Shown: positions 10,280 through 19,673 of the stretch, one piece after another
Layout: each line of letters opens with the position of its first letter
How positions within the stretch are numbered: the stretch's first letter is position 1
Assembly: GCF_001792775.2 (NCBI RefSeq)
Contig: NZ_MLGE02000017.1
Span: 1-55,869, forward strand
DNA from: Staphylococcus pseudintermedius
GTDB taxonomy: Bacteria > Bacillota > Bacilli > Staphylococcales > Staphylococcaceae
Direction: 5' to 3'
DNA length: 55,869 nt
Made by a program: the position numbers and the translations under genes
Notes under the pieces: generated by a model
The model's database searches: none
Told to the model about the DNA's origin: nothing
What the model saw: only the letters and a program-made list of their open reading frames with translations

Positions 10280-10322
10280 AATGATCCTCCATTTCACATT
10301 TTTGCTTAAAATTGAAGAAAAT

Positions 10323-10357
10323 AAAAAACCCCATCCCAACATAAGGGACGAGGTTTT
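10323..10357 (-). terminator. thrS T-box attenuator
   Basis: AACCTCGTCCC pairs with GGGATGGGGTT, followed by TTTTTT on the minus strand. This is the terminator that the T-box antiterminator (10358-10371) competes with. Confidence 0.9.
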
Positions 10358-10570
10358 CGTGTTACCACCCTAATTTGTCACATACCTATCCTGTGACATC
10401 TCTACATAAGATAACGGTCTTGAGCCGGGCATTCATTACAAACACCATTTATCTATAGAGGGAGTAACATCGATGACTATGCACTACATTCTCAATCACA
10501 GTAGTTCCCTGTACCATAGTGATACCGATATCATATCCTCAAACTTTAGCAACATTATTGATTTATATAC
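10358..10570 (-). ncRNA. T-box leader of thrS
   Basis: The hallmark T-box AGGGTGGTAACACG is at 10358-10371 on the minus strand. The large stem I is closed by GAGG/CCTC and ATCG/CGAT. In the presumed specifier loop between these helices lies an ACT triplet (10463-10465), a threonine codon, which fits thrS. Uncharged tRNA-Thr should pair with the T-box and prevent termination. The 5' boundary is approximate. Confidence 0.9.
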
Positions 10571-10596
10571 ATATTATAACGCTAATTTTAAAATTT

Positions 10597-11520
10597 TCAA
10601 TGCTTACGATAATTTTCTCCTTCAAGCAAATAAGGCGTGCTCAAAGTTTTCACACGTTCCATAATCCGTTTCGCTTTCATTCGATCAACACCATTTTTCG
10701 TATCAGCCAAATGTGTTTCTAATTCATCTAAATTCATATTTGAGCTGAAAAATGTCGGTAGTTCTTGAATCATACGGTAATGCAAAATTGGACCGAGCAC
10801 CTCATCACGTACCCAAGGCGTCATATCTTCAGCACCTAAATCGTCTAAAAATAATACACGCGCTTCACGAACTTGTTCAATACGTTTTGCTGTCGTTCCA
10901 TCTTTAAAACCATTTTTTAAAGTTCGAATAAATTCTGGCACATAAATAATCATCGAAGGGACTCGATTATTTTTCAACTCGTTCGCAATCGCACCTAAAA
11001 TAAATGACTTTCCTGTACCGAATTCACCATATAAATAAAAACCTTTGACCGAACGCTTTTCAATAATGGCATCGATTAAATCGTCTAATTGCATTGCTAA
11101 ATCTAAACGATTGCGTCGCGTCATATAAATATCTTTAATTTTGGCGTTTAACGTATCTGGATGCATATGAAATGACGTAATCATACTTTTCGCATTTTGT
11201 TCCTCGTCGTGCCTGATTTTACATGGGCAAGGCTTGTAACGAATTTTGATGTGTTGTTGATCAATATACAATTCCGGAATGTGACCTTTCACGAAATTAG
11301 GACAATTTTCATACGTATGTGTCCCATCGTAACGCTTTTGCTGATCTTTATATTCTTGCAAGATGTTCAAATCTTCCTCAATCATTCGATTCGTTACTTC
11401 AGATTGGTGTGCAGCTAAAAATGCTTTTACATCTGGATCCGCTAATACTTGCTTTTTAATTTGTTGAATCTTTTGTTCGAAAGCATTGTTACCACCGATG
11501 ATACTATTAAAGCTTTTCAT
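10597..11520 (-). CDS. dnaI: Primosomal protein DnaI, helicase loader
   Basis: 307-residue AAA+ ATPase that loads the replicative helicase DnaC at oriC and at restart sites. The N-terminal helicase-binding region has a cysteine-rich zinc-type motif (CPNF...CPCK near residues 73-100). Walker A is GEFGTGKS and Walker B is VLFLDDLG. Its ATG overlaps the dnaB stop by one base, so the two genes are translationally coupled. It is the last gene of nrdR-dnaB-dnaI. Confidence 0.95.
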   Translation of the reverse strand: MKSFNSIIGGNNAFEQKIQQIKKQVLADPDVKAFLAAHQSEVTNRMIEEDLNILQEYKDQQKRYDGTHTYENCPNFVKGHIPELYIDQQHIKIRYKPCPCKIRHDEEQNAKSMITSFHMHPDTLNAKIKDIYMTRRNRLDLAMQLDDLIDAIIEKRSVKGFYLYGEFGTGKSFILGAIANELKNNRVPSMIIYVPEFIRTLKNGFKDGTTAKRIEQVREARVLFLDDLGAEDMTPWVRDEVLGPILHYRMIQELPTFFSSNMNLDELETHLADTKNGVDRMKAKRIMERVKTLSTPYLLEGENYRKH

Positions 11521-12893
11521 TAATCTTCACCCGCCCTTCTCTTTTGTTTTAATCTTTTCAAGAACGCTGCACGATCTTTTTCCAATGCTTCTTGATCTTC
11601 TTCTTTTTGTTCGTATTCTTCTGGATGTGTCACCCAACGCGGTTGCTTTTCTTTTTTGTTATAAAATGGACCATTTGTGTTTTGAGAATAGCTTTCCATT
11701 CGTTTTTGCTTTGATTTTTCCTGGTTTTTTTGAATTTCCATCGCCTTTTCATATGCAGAACGCGCGTCCGTCACACCACTTTTTTTCCACGTTGAAGCAA
11801 CGGAATAGACATATTTTTCCGGCAAGTTATTATCCGTTTTTTGCATCACATATTGCAATAATATATTGATGACTCCAAAATTAAACCCTTCACGTTGTAC
11901 TAATTCTTCCACCATGTCTTTTTGATAACGCGGCGGTTCAGAACCTCCATATTCCGTAAGCATGACAATCGGACTCGTTTGATCCATTAAAGCAAACCAT
12001 TCATCCCAATTCGAGACCGTTTCTTCTTGTGCTTCAGACGTTTGTTCTGAAGCAGTCACTGTCACTTGCGGCTGTAATGATGGTAATTGTTGTTGATGTT
12101 CCATTAAATAATAACTTTGTGCTTGTTTACGTAAATCTTTAACGGATAAAGACTGGTCTGCATTGAGCGATTTCAAAATAATCGTTTTCATAACATCAGG
12201 CGATAAACGATACAATGTCGCCAATTGCACAATAAGCGATTTTGTCGGTTCTGATAAAATCGTTTGGCTCACATAATGCGTCTGCAACATATCAGCCAAC
12301 AATTCAAAATCAAACGTCACATCTGTTAAATCAACACCTTGATATTGCGATGCTTTGAGTGATACATCTGAAGTGACCGCTTGTTTCTTAGGCACTTTAA
12401 AAACATCCGTGAACTTTTTCGTCACATTTGAAAATCCTGCCAAATCGAGTTGTGTAGGCATAAAATGATTTTTCAATGTATGATACCGTTCCTGTCCGAC
12501 AGCTTCATAAAAATAAATCGACAACATCGGATCATTAAAAAAACGTTCTGCTGTAGGCGGAGGTATGAGTTCATACACAAATTGTGTCGTGTTTTCAGAT
12601 TGACGGACGAACGTTTTTAACAGGCCAATGCCTTCCAACAAATCTAAAAACTCCCTAAAACGACCGAGGCTTAATTTTAACTCGGACATAATAGTATAAT
12701 GTGTAAACCCTTGGTCGAATGTAGCAGACTCAAATTGGTTCAAAAATTGGTACACACCGATTGCTTCAGCGCCAATTAACGGTGTGAATAACCGATTTAA
12801 AATATCATAGTGCACTGCATGATATTGAAATGGACGCATGACGATAAACCCGTCGTGCGGACTCAACTGATTTTGATACATAAAATGATTCAT
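11520..12893 (-). CDS. dnaB: Replication initiation and membrane attachment protein DnaB (DnaB/DnaD family)
   Basis: 457 residues. In low-GC Firmicutes this is the helicase co-loader that acts with DnaD and DnaI. It is not the E. coli DnaB helicase. The N-terminal winged-helix part (QFESATFDQGFTHYTIMSELKLSLGRFREFLDLLEGIGLL) and the C-terminal DnaD-like YxxxIxxxW-type region (EKYVYSVASTWKKSGV) are visible. A charged tail ends KRLKQKRRAGED. It starts 3 bases after the nrdR stop and overlaps dnaI. Confidence 0.93.
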   Translation of the reverse strand: MNHFMYQNQLSPHDGFIVMRPFQYHAVHYDILNRLFTPLIGAEAIGVYQFLNQFESATFDQGFTHYTIMSELKLSLGRFREFLDLLEGIGLLKTFVRQSENTTQFVYELIPPPTAERFFNDPMLSIYFYEAVGQERYHTLKNHFMPTQLDLAGFSNVTKKFTDVFKVPKKQAVTSDVSLKASQYQGVDLTDVTFDFELLADMLQTHYVSQTILSEPTKSLIVQLATLYRLSPDVMKTIILKSLNADQSLSVKDLRKQAQSYYLMEHQQQLPSLQPQVTVTASEQTSEAQEETVSNWDEWFALMDQTSPIVMLTEYGGSEPPRYQKDMVEELVQREGFNFGVINILLQYVMQKTDNNLPEKYVYSVASTWKKSGVTDARSAYEKAMEIQKNQEKSKQKRMESYSQNTNGPFYNKKEKQPRWVTHPEEYEQKEEDQEALEKDRAAFLKRLKQKRRAGED

Positions 12894-12896
12894 TCG

Positions 12897-13364
12897 TTAT
12901 TCACTCCGCTTGTTTTCTTTCAATATCCCTTGCATAGATTGTAATAATTGATCCACATCTTTAAATTCCCGGTACACAGAAGCAAATCGAACATAAGAGA
13001 CTTGGTCAACATGCATTAATAAATTCATGACATACTCCCCTATGTCTCTAGAAGACACTTCAGCAATACCTTCTTCACGCAATTTCCATTCAACTTGATT
13101 CGTAATTTCTTCCAATTGTTGAAAACGGACTGGTCGCTTTTCACACGAGCGCACTAAGCCATTTAATATTTTTTCTCTATTGAACTGTTCACGTGTACCG
13201 TCTTTTTTGACGACGATGAGCGGACTCATTTCTATATGTTCAAAAGTAGTGAAACGTGTACCACAATTGTCACATTCACGTCTTCTTCTAATTGCATTCA
13301 TATCATCTGCATGTCTCGAATCCACTACTCGAGATTGGGTATGATTGCATTTTGGACATTTCAC
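12897..13364 (-). CDS. nrdR: Transcriptional repressor NrdR
   Basis: 155 residues. It represses ribonucleotide reductase genes when dATP is high. The zinc ribbon has Cys3, Cys6, Cys31 and Cys34, followed by an ATP-cone ([16 protein letters not shown]). It starts with GTG after AAGGTGACAAAGTC. Placement ahead of dnaB-dnaI links dNTP supply control with replication initiation, as in other staphylococci. Confidence 0.96.
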   Translation of the reverse strand: MKCPKCNHTQSRVVDSRHADDMNAIRRRRECDNCGTRFTTFEHIEMSPLIVVKKDGTREQFNREKILNGLVRSCEKRPVRFQQLEEITNQVEWKLREEGIAEVSSRDIGEYVMNLLMHVDQVSYVRFASVYREFKDVDQLLQSMQGILKENKRSE

Positions 13365-13518
13365 GACTTTGTCACCTTCTTAGTCATAGTTTTTGTTTCA
13401 TTATACTATGAAACGACATGATTTCAAAAGTTAGGTGATAACTGACAAGTATCATTGTGTCTTGACTGACGATAAATGGATACGTTCCATTTTGAAACAT
13501 TAATATCCAGACATACAA

Positions 13519-13550
13519 AAAAGTCGATGATTCAATTCTCATCGACTTTT
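13519..13550 (-). terminator. gapB terminator
   Basis: AAAAGTCGATGA/TCATCGACTTTT perfect 12-base stem, 8-base loop, with T-runs on the minus strand, directly after the gapB stop. Confidence 0.88.
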
Positions 13551-13561
13551 TTGTATTTGAT

Positions 13562-14578
13562 TTATTGTGCGACTGTGCTCGGTATTTGAGCAGCGATTTG
13601 TTGTAATACATCGACAACTCTCGTTGAATAACCCCATTCATTGTCATACCATGCGAGTACCTTAACTTTACGATCTCCCATGACGATTGTTGAAGGTGTG
13701 TCGACAATTGCTGAATGTGCATCAGTCGTAAAATCATCCGACACTAGTGGTTCATCCGAAATAGCGACGACACCATTCAAATCATTGTCTTTAAATAATT
13801 GATTCACTTCTTCTTTAGTCACAGATTGTTTTAAATCGACGACTAGGTCAACGAGTGAAACATTTTTAGTAGGAACCCGTAACGCCATCCCATGCATTTT
13901 TCCTTCAAGTTCTGGTAAAACAAGTGCAAGTGCTTTCGCTGCACCTGTTGATGTTGGAATGATGCTTTCAAAAGCTGCACGCGCACGACGTAAATCTTTG
14001 TGCGGATTATCTAAATTGTTTTGGTCATTTGTCACAGCATGTACTGTTGTCATTAAGCCATTTTCGATTCCAAAACGATCATTTAATAATTTTGCAATCG
14101 GTGCTAAACAGTTTGTCGTACAAGATGCGTTACTAAAAATGTCATAACGTTCTGTATCGATATCTTGGTCATTGACACCTTTAACAATCGTTTGCACGTC
14201 TCCTCCTTTTGAAGGCCCTGTTAAAATCACCTTTTTAGCACCTGCACGAATGTGGGCATCTGCTTTATCGCCATGATTAAATTTACCTGTTGCTTCTACT
14301 ACGATATCGATATCCAATGCTGCCCATGGTAAATTTTCAGGATTACGATCTGACACAAGTTTAATTTTTTTACCGTTCACTTGAATGCCATCTTCAATCG
14401 GTTCAACCGCCTGATTAAAGCGTCCGTGTGTTGTGTCATACTTAATAAGATGCGCAATCGTTTCAGGTGGATAGCTTGCATTAATCGCTACAACCTCAAC
14501 ATCTTCTCTATTTAATGCCACTCTTAAAACCATACGGCCGATACGCCCCAGACCGTTAATCGCAATCTTTGTCGTCAT
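13562..14578 (-). CDS. gapB: Glyceraldehyde-3-phosphate dehydrogenase, gluconeogenic type
   Basis: Interconverts glyceraldehyde-3-phosphate and 1,3-bisphosphoglycerate. I start at the ATG ending at 14578 (MTTKIAINGLGRIGR); the longer frame contains the AAGGAG site. This gives 338 residues. The catalytic motif SCTTNC is near residue 153. After the second beta strand the sequence reads AINASYPPETIAHL, with NAS where glycolytic GapA has an NAD-selecting Asp. This is the GapB, NADP-preferring pattern. A cre-like box overlaps its promoter, which fits repression by glucose. Confidence 0.93.
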   Translation of the reverse strand: MTTKIAINGLGRIGRMVLRVALNREDVEVVAINASYPPETIAHLIKYDTTHGRFNQAVEPIEDGIQVNGKKIKLVSDRNPENLPWAALDIDIVVEATGKFNHGDKADAHIRAGAKKVILTGPSKGGDVQTIVKGVNDQDIDTERYDIFSNASCTTNCLAPIAKLLNDRFGIENGLMTTVHAVTNDQNNLDNPHKDLRRARAAFESIIPTSTGAAKALALVLPELEGKMHGMALRVPTKNVSLVDLVVDLKQSVTKEEVNQLFKDNDLNGVVAISDEPLVSDDFTTDAHSAIVDTPSTIVMGDRKVKVLAWYDNEWGYSTRVVDVLQQIAAQIPSTVAQ

Positions 14579-14643
14579 GTTTAAAGCACTCCTTATCAAT
14601 GTGTTATACTTATAATCAACAGTATATCATAATTGCGATAAAA

Positions 14644-14657
14644 TGAAACCGTTTTCC
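14644..14657. promoter_or_regulatory. cre-like CcpA site upstream of gapB
   Basis: TGAAACCGTTTTCC matches the cre consensus TGWAANCGNTNWCA at all fixed positions but the last. On the minus strand it ends next to a candidate -35 (TTTCAT), 16 bases before TATACT. CcpA bound here would block gapB transcription. Confidence 0.55.
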
Positions 14658-14711
14658 ACTATTATTTTTTGTTATTGTACTTCATCAGCCAAAACAATCA
14701 TAAAGCGTAAA

Positions 14712-14755
14712 AAATTCAGGAGCTGAGACAAACGCATGTCTCAGCTCCTGAATTT
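14712..14755 (-). terminator. coaE-mutM-polA terminator
   Basis: Perfect 19-base inverted repeat (14712-14730 with 14737-14755, loop of 6), followed on the minus strand by ATTTTTTACG. It lies right after the coaE stop. Confidence 0.9.
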
Positions 14756-14784
14756 ATATAGATATTTACGTCAGTTATCATCCA

Positions 14785-15408
14785 CTATTCTTCTGAGTCA
14801 CTATGATAAGCTTCTAAAAATCCTTTGTCTACTAAAATCTGTTCTAAATTTTGTTTTAATTCCAACTTTGAACCTAAATTATCAATGACGACATCCGCCA
14901 TGCGACTCTTTTTATCAATTGAAATTTGACTATAGATTCTTGCTTTGGCATCTTCTATAGACAAGTCATTACGCGCCATTAATCGATCGAGTTGTATCGG
15001 TTCAGACGCATAAACGAGCCAAACTTCATCTACCGTGGCTTCTAAATGATTTTCAAATAACAGTGGAATATCCATAATAACATTATGTCCCTCTGCTAAA
15101 TATTGGTCACGCTCTTGATTCATCATTTTGCCGACAATAGGATGCACAATCGCATTAAGTTGTTTTCTTTTTTCATCGTCATAAAACACTTGTTGTCCGA
15201 CAAAGGTACGATTCATTTCGCCATCTTCATTGATCGCTTCATCGCCAAATAGCGCTTGAACTTTTTTTAAACCTTCCGTCCCTTTAGCAACTGCTTTTCT
15301 TGCTGCAACATCTGCGTCGACGATTTTAAAACCATGTATTGCGAGTAACTCTGCCACTGTCGATTTTCCAGTAGCAATTCCACCTGTTAATCCAATAACT
15401 TTGGGCAT
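14785..15408 (-). CDS. coaE: Dephospho-CoA kinase
   Basis: Last step of coenzyme A synthesis: phosphorylates the 3'-OH of dephospho-CoA. I use the ATG ending at 15408 ([10 protein letters not shown]), after AGGTGAAATT, giving 207 residues as usual. The P-loop is GGIATGKS. The lid/CoA-binding part includes [10 protein letters not shown] and DIPLLFEN. It follows mutM after 13 bases in the polA-mutM-coaE unit, an order conserved in Firmicutes. Confidence 0.95.
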   Translation of the reverse strand: MPKVIGLTGGIATGKSTVAELLAIHGFKIVDADVAARKAVAKGTEGLKKVQALFGDEAINEDGEMNRTFVGQQVFYDDEKRKQLNAIVHPIVGKMMNQERDQYLAEGHNVIMDIPLLFENHLEATVDEVWLVYASEPIQLDRLMARNDLSIEDAKARIYSQISIDKKSRMADVVIDNLGSKLELKQNLEQILVDKGFLEAYHSDSEE

Positions 15409-15421
15409 AATTTCACCTATC

Positions 15422-16294
15422 CTAACTTTGGCAATTTGGACAAAAATGTGTATTTCGTCCTGAAATAATAACCGTTTCAATCGCTGTTTCACACGTTGCA
15501 CAGCGCTTTTGTTTATATACTTTCAAATGATCTTGCATAGTACCTCTTTGACCATCAGCATGTACATAATCTGCCACACTTGTCCCACCATTTAAAATAC
15601 CCATTTCTAAAACTTTTACTACACTATTAAATAACTTTGTCTTTTCCGCTATTGACAAGTCTTTTACTTTTTTCTCCGGATGAATTTGTGCATCAAACAG
15701 CGCTTCACACGCATAAATATTGCCACAACCCGATATCACACGATGATCCAGTATAAAGGGTTTAATCGCTTTGTTTAAATATTTCTTTTCATCACTTTTA
15801 GCAAGATAATAGGCTAACGCCTCTTGTTCAAAAGGTTCAGGTGCAATCTCTAAAATTGATGGGTAAGCCTCTAAACTTTCGACATTCCGAATCTCACCAA
15901 ACCGGCGAATATCTGAATAGACTAATTTAATACCATTTTCTAAATGAAAAACAACTTGCCAATGCTTTCGAAAATTCGGTATCGCAATGTCATCGAGCGA
16001 TTGCACGACAAAGAATGCACCTGCCATCCCTAAATGAGAAATTAATATACGTTCAACATTCCCATTTTCGATACGAAATAAAATATATTTACTGCGGCGT
16101 TGCACATCAGCAATCTCAAAACCGACCGTATACTTCACAAAAGCATCAAGGTCAACCCCTTTAATTATCGTTTCTTTCCCTTCTAACTTGCCGCGTTTGA
16201 CAGGTTCAGAAAACGTCACATCTATAACCTTTTGGTGCATAATATGCGGCGTAATCCCACGTTTGACATGTTCGACTTCTGGTAATTCTGGCAT
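15422..16294 (-). CDS. mutM: Formamidopyrimidine-DNA glycosylase (Fpg/MutM)
   Basis: 290 residues. Removes 8-oxoguanine and formamidopyrimidines and nicks the abasic site. The mature N-terminus PELPEVE supplies the catalytic Pro and Glu. The helix-two-turn-helix region contains [19 protein letters not shown] zinc finger with CATC and CPNC closes the protein. It sits 19 bases after polA, pairing oxidative-lesion removal with the repair polymerase. Confidence 0.97.
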   Translation of the reverse strand: MPELPEVEHVKRGITPHIMHQKVIDVTFSEPVKRGKLEGKETIIKGVDLDAFVKYTVGFEIADVQRRSKYILFRIENGNVERILISHLGMAGAFFVVQSLDDIAIPNFRKHWQVVFHLENGIKLVYSDIRRFGEIRNVESLEAYPSILEIAPEPFEQEALAYYLAKSDEKKYLNKAIKPFILDHRVISGCGNIYACEALFDAQIHPEKKVKDLSIAEKTKLFNSVVKVLEMGILNGGTSVADYVHADGQRGTMQDHLKVYKQKRCATCETAIETVIISGRNTHFCPNCQS

Positions 16295-16313
16295 TGATTG
16301 TCATACCTACTTT

Positions 16314-18941
16314 CTATTTTGCATCATACCACGTTTTCCCATAATCTGATTCTACACTTAATGGGACATCTAATTGTAATGCATGCGCCATAATTTCCTC
16401 AACAAATTTGCCGAATTCATCTACTTCATCTTTCGGCACTTCAAAAATCAGTTCATCATGTACTTGTAATAATAACTGAGCTTTAAATGATGTCTTTTGT
16501 ACTTCACGGTGGAATTGCACCATCGCTAATTTGATAATATCTGCCGCACTTCCTTGAATTGGTGAGTTCATCGCAGTTCGTTCAGCAAATCCACGTAAGT
16601 TAAAGTTACGACTCGTAATGTCAGGAATGTAACGACGACGTTTTAATAATGTCTCCACATAACCTTGTTGTTTGGCATCTTGCACAATGTTGTCCATATA
16701 ATCTTTCACACCTGGAAAATGGTTCAAGTAATCGTCAATGAATCGCTGTGCTTCTTTACGTGTGATACCTAAACTTTGACTGAGTCCATAATCACTAATG
16801 CCATAGACGATACCAAAGTTTACTGCTTTTGCTTGACGACGCATTAATGATGTGACTTCATCAGCTGCAACGTTAAACACTTTCATCGCTGTTGTGGTAT
16901 GAACATCTTCATTATCATTAAACGCTTGTTGCAACGTTGGGTCTCCTGTAATATGTGCTAAAACACGTAATTCGATTTGTGAGTAATCCGCCGCAAGAAT
17001 GACATAATCTTCGTGCGTAGACTTAAACGCTTTACGAATTTTACGCCCCTCTTCTAAACGAATTGGAATATTTTGCAAGTTCGGATCAACAGAAGACAGA
17101 CGTCCCGTTTGTGCAAGTGTTTGATTAAAACGAGTATGAATGCGACCGTCATCCCAAATCACCTTTTGTAAACCTTCAACATAAGTCGACTGCAATTTCG
17201 ATAACGTACGATACGTTAAAATGTTGTCGATAATTGGATGAGCATTTTGCAATTTTTCGAGCACATCGACCGCTGTTGAATAACCTGTTTTCGTTTTTTT
17301 AATAACGGGCAACTCAAGTTTTTCAAATAAAATGACGCCTAATTGTTTAGGTGAATTAATATTAAATTTTTCACCAGCTTGTTCATGAATTTGTTCTATT
17401 AACTGATCCAACTCTGTTTGAATGACTGTTTCCATTTCTTTTAATGTGTCGATGTCAGTATGAATACCGATATATTCCATTTCACTTAAAATGAGCGCGA
17501 GTGGTAACTCGATTTCTGAGAGTAATGATGTCTGTTCATGCTCTTCAAGAATCGTCATCATTTGCGGTTGCACAACATGAATCGCGTCTAAAATGGAAGC
17601 GATATGTTTATCGAGTACGCCATCTTCAGGTATGTGGAATGATTTGCCTTTACCATAAACCGACACATCATCTTGTACAAACGTTTGATCAAAATGCGTC
17701 ATGACAGAATGTACATCTTCAATCGTACGTGACGGATCGATAATATAGCTCGCTAACATTGTATCAAAAACGACATTTTCAATGGCGATGTCTGAACGTT
17801 TCATCGCAATGTACGTTTTCTTCGCATCATGTACCCATTTTTGCGTCGTTTCATCTTCTAGCCAAGCCACTAACTCTGGATATTCATTGACCTTGTCAAA
17901 TGGAATCACTACATATTGTTCGCCATCGTATAAACCAAATTTTAACAACTCATCTTTTAGGTAGTTTGGTCCCGCAACTTCTACGTGAATGGCCGCTTCT
18001 GACAATTGAGTGAAATCTACTTTTGACATGTTTGTCGTTGGGACAAAATCTCGACTCGCCGTAGCGTTGTCTGCCTCGACATCCATCCCATCGAGCAACT
18101 GACGGAATTCTAACGACTTGAACAGTTCGATTTTAGCACTTTCATCCATTTTTTGAGGTAAACGTGTGTCTTCGAGTGATACTGTAATCGGACTATCACA
18201 ATTAATCGTCGCTAAAGTTTTACTCATTAACGCATCATCACGACTATTTTCAAGCTTTTCTTTTAGCTTTTTACCTGATACTTCCTCAATATGATCATAA
18301 ACACCTTCAACTGTTCCAAATTGATTTAACAATTTCATCGCTGTTTTTTCACCGACACCTGCCACACCTGGAATATTGTCAGAACTGTCACCCATTAAGC
18401 CTTTTAAATCAATAATTTGAGACGGTGTAAGCCCATTATATTTTTCAGCAATAAACTGTGGTGTGTAATGATCGACGTCCGTCACACCTTTTTTCGTATA
18501 ATAGATCGTCACTTGATCTGTAGCAAGTTGCGTTAAATCTCGGTCCCCTGTAATGATGATTGTTTGCATGCCCGCTTGATCTGCTTCACGACTAAGTGTT
18601 CCAATAATGTCATCTGCTTCAAAGTTTTCAAGTTCATAACGTTGAATTTGATAGGCATCTATTAATTGGCGAATATATGGGAACTGCTCACTCAATTCAG
18701 GTGGCGTTTTTTGACGGCCCCCTTTATAATCTTGATACGTCTCATGTCTAAAGGTCGTTTTTCCAGCGTCGAATGCCACGAGAAAATGCGTTGGTTGTTC
18801 TTCTTTGATAATCTTTTCTAACAAACGCGCAAAACCATATACAGCATTTGTATGAATCCCTGCTTTATTTTTTAACAACGGCAATGCATAAAAAGCTCTA
18901 AAACTTAAACTATTACCATCAATTAATATAAGTTTGTCCAC
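16314..18941 (-). CDS. polA: DNA polymerase I
   Basis: 875 residues from a GTG start (VDKLILIDGNSLSFRA) placed 7 bases after GGAGGG. A longer frame exists but runs through this site. The N-terminal 5'-3' exonuclease (about 1-290) has EADDIIGTL and GDRDLTQL. The central 3'-5' exonuclease-like domain reads HVEV where an active enzyme has the DxE metal ligands, so proofreading is probably absent, as in Bacillus Pol I. Polymerase motifs are AADYSQIELRVLAH, RRQAKAVNFGIVYG and QVHDELIFE. It is first in polA-mutM-coaE and acts in gap filling and repair. Confidence 0.97.
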   Translation of the reverse strand: MDKLILIDGNSLSFRAFYALPLLKNKAGIHTNAVYGFARLLEKIIKEEQPTHFLVAFDAGKTTFRHETYQDYKGGRQKTPPELSEQFPYIRQLIDAYQIQRYELENFEADDIIGTLSREADQAGMQTIIITGDRDLTQLATDQVTIYYTKKGVTDVDHYTPQFIAEKYNGLTPSQIIDLKGLMGDSSDNIPGVAGVGEKTAMKLLNQFGTVEGVYDHIEEVSGKKLKEKLENSRDDALMSKTLATINCDSPITVSLEDTRLPQKMDESAKIELFKSLEFRQLLDGMDVEADNATASRDFVPTTNMSKVDFTQLSEAAIHVEVAGPNYLKDELLKFGLYDGEQYVVIPFDKVNEYPELVAWLEDETTQKWVHDAKKTYIAMKRSDIAIENVVFDTMLASYIIDPSRTIEDVHSVMTHFDQTFVQDDVSVYGKGKSFHIPEDGVLDKHIASILDAIHVVQPQMMTILEEHEQTSLLSEIELPLALILSEMEYIGIHTDIDTLKEMETVIQTELDQLIEQIHEQAGEKFNINSPKQLGVILFEKLELPVIKKTKTGYSTAVDVLEKLQNAHPIIDNILTYRTLSKLQSTYVEGLQKVIWDDGRIHTRFNQTLAQTGRLSSVDPNLQNIPIRLEEGRKIRKAFKSTHEDYVILAADYSQIELRVLAHITGDPTLQQAFNDNEDVHTTTAMKVFNVAADEVTSLMRRQAKAVNFGIVYGISDYGLSQSLGITRKEAQRFIDDYLNHFPGVKDYMDNIVQDAKQQGYVETLLKRRRYIPDITSRNFNLRGFAERTAMNSPIQGSAADIIKLAMVQFHREVQKTSFKAQLLLQVHDELIFEVPKDEVDEFGKFVEEIMAHALQLDVPLSVESDYGKTWYDAK

Positions 18942-19164
18942 GTTATTCCCTCCATCGTGATTTGTATCTATTTTATCATAATCCGTATGTATCATGTCGA
19001 TAAAGCGCGTAACACACACTTCTACTTTATAACAAAAATGGAATGCCTATTGTACCATAGTTGATACGATATAAGACTGGGACATTAAGTTTTCTAATCT
19101 AGATCTTTTATGGACTCATATCCATGAATGATGATTATACCGGCGAATAATAAGGTGTAATTAG
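18942..19164. other. polA upstream region
   Basis: It holds the polA ribosome-binding site (GGAGGG) and the presumed polA promoter. No convincing -35/-10 pair was identified. No gene is seen. Confidence 0.4.
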
Positions 19165-19593
19165 ACATAAAAATGGATGCTATTGATTTTCTTCAATTCA
19201 TAACTTTACCCTATGTGACTATATTTAATGCCAGATTGTCCAGAAGGCTGAGACGCCAGAGGAGATGTGTGCATACTGCTAACAATCAATTCTTTACTTT
19301 AATCATGGTTACTGTTTATCTCAGTAACTGTCTGACTTTTCAATGCATAAGCTTTTGAGAAGTCGAGTCACCCTTGCAGAGGCAGTACGGTGAAATCTTT
19401 GTTCCGCATGGGATTACTGTACTGCTCCCAAAATACAATTCGACATCGATTAAGTATTCTTTTAAATCAAACCGAATTGAGTGGTAGGGCCACTCCCTCG
19501 TAAAGTGAAGCCATAATGGCAATCAAAAACACAATTCGTAGGGAAGGCAAGTTTAACAAAAATATGGCATCAATAGCATCAAGTTTTTTATGT
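19165..19593. repeat. Structured intergenic repeat, copy A (about 430 bp)
   Basis: Ends are inverted repeats: ACATAAAAA plus GATGCTATTGAT at 19165-19187 and its complement at 19569-19593. Inner pairs are nested in order: AACTT 19202-19206 with AAGTT 19549-19553, and CCCTA 19209-19213 with TAGGG 19539-19543. Local hairpins are GTTACTG/CAGTAAC (19308-19328) and GCAGTAC/GTACTGC. The core 19332-19370 matches copy B at 38392-38430 in 36 of 39 positions. Short frames inside (60 codons) are not convincing genes. It could be a MITE-like element or a large structured RNA; the strand is unknown. Confidence 0.65.
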
Positions 19594-19616
19594 TCTATAC
19601 CGATTATAACGAAAAG

Positions 19617-19660
19617 CGAGAACAGTTTTAACGACTGTGTGTACGTTATCACTGTTCCCG
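19617..19660 (-). terminator. phoPR terminator
   Basis: CGGGAACAGT pairs with ACTGTTCTCG (one G-T pair), with an inner TAACG/CGTTA stem, then CTTTTCG on the minus strand. It is just after the phoR stop. Confidence 0.7.
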
Positions 19661-19673
19661 TTTTGTGAACATA

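Noticed and set aside
13384..13737. 117-codon minus-strand frame overlapping the gapB 3' end
   Set aside because: It overlaps gapB and its terminator in another frame and shows no domain; a shadow frame.
19380..19436. Group II intron domain V resemblance in copy A
   Set aside because: The GCAGTAC/GTACTGC hairpin does not fit the domain V consensus, and no reverse transcriptase or other intron domain is present.
19340..19652. Two 60-codon minus-strand frames inside copy A of the repeat
   Set aside because: They run through the inverted-repeat structure, have no good ribosome-binding site and resemble no protein family.
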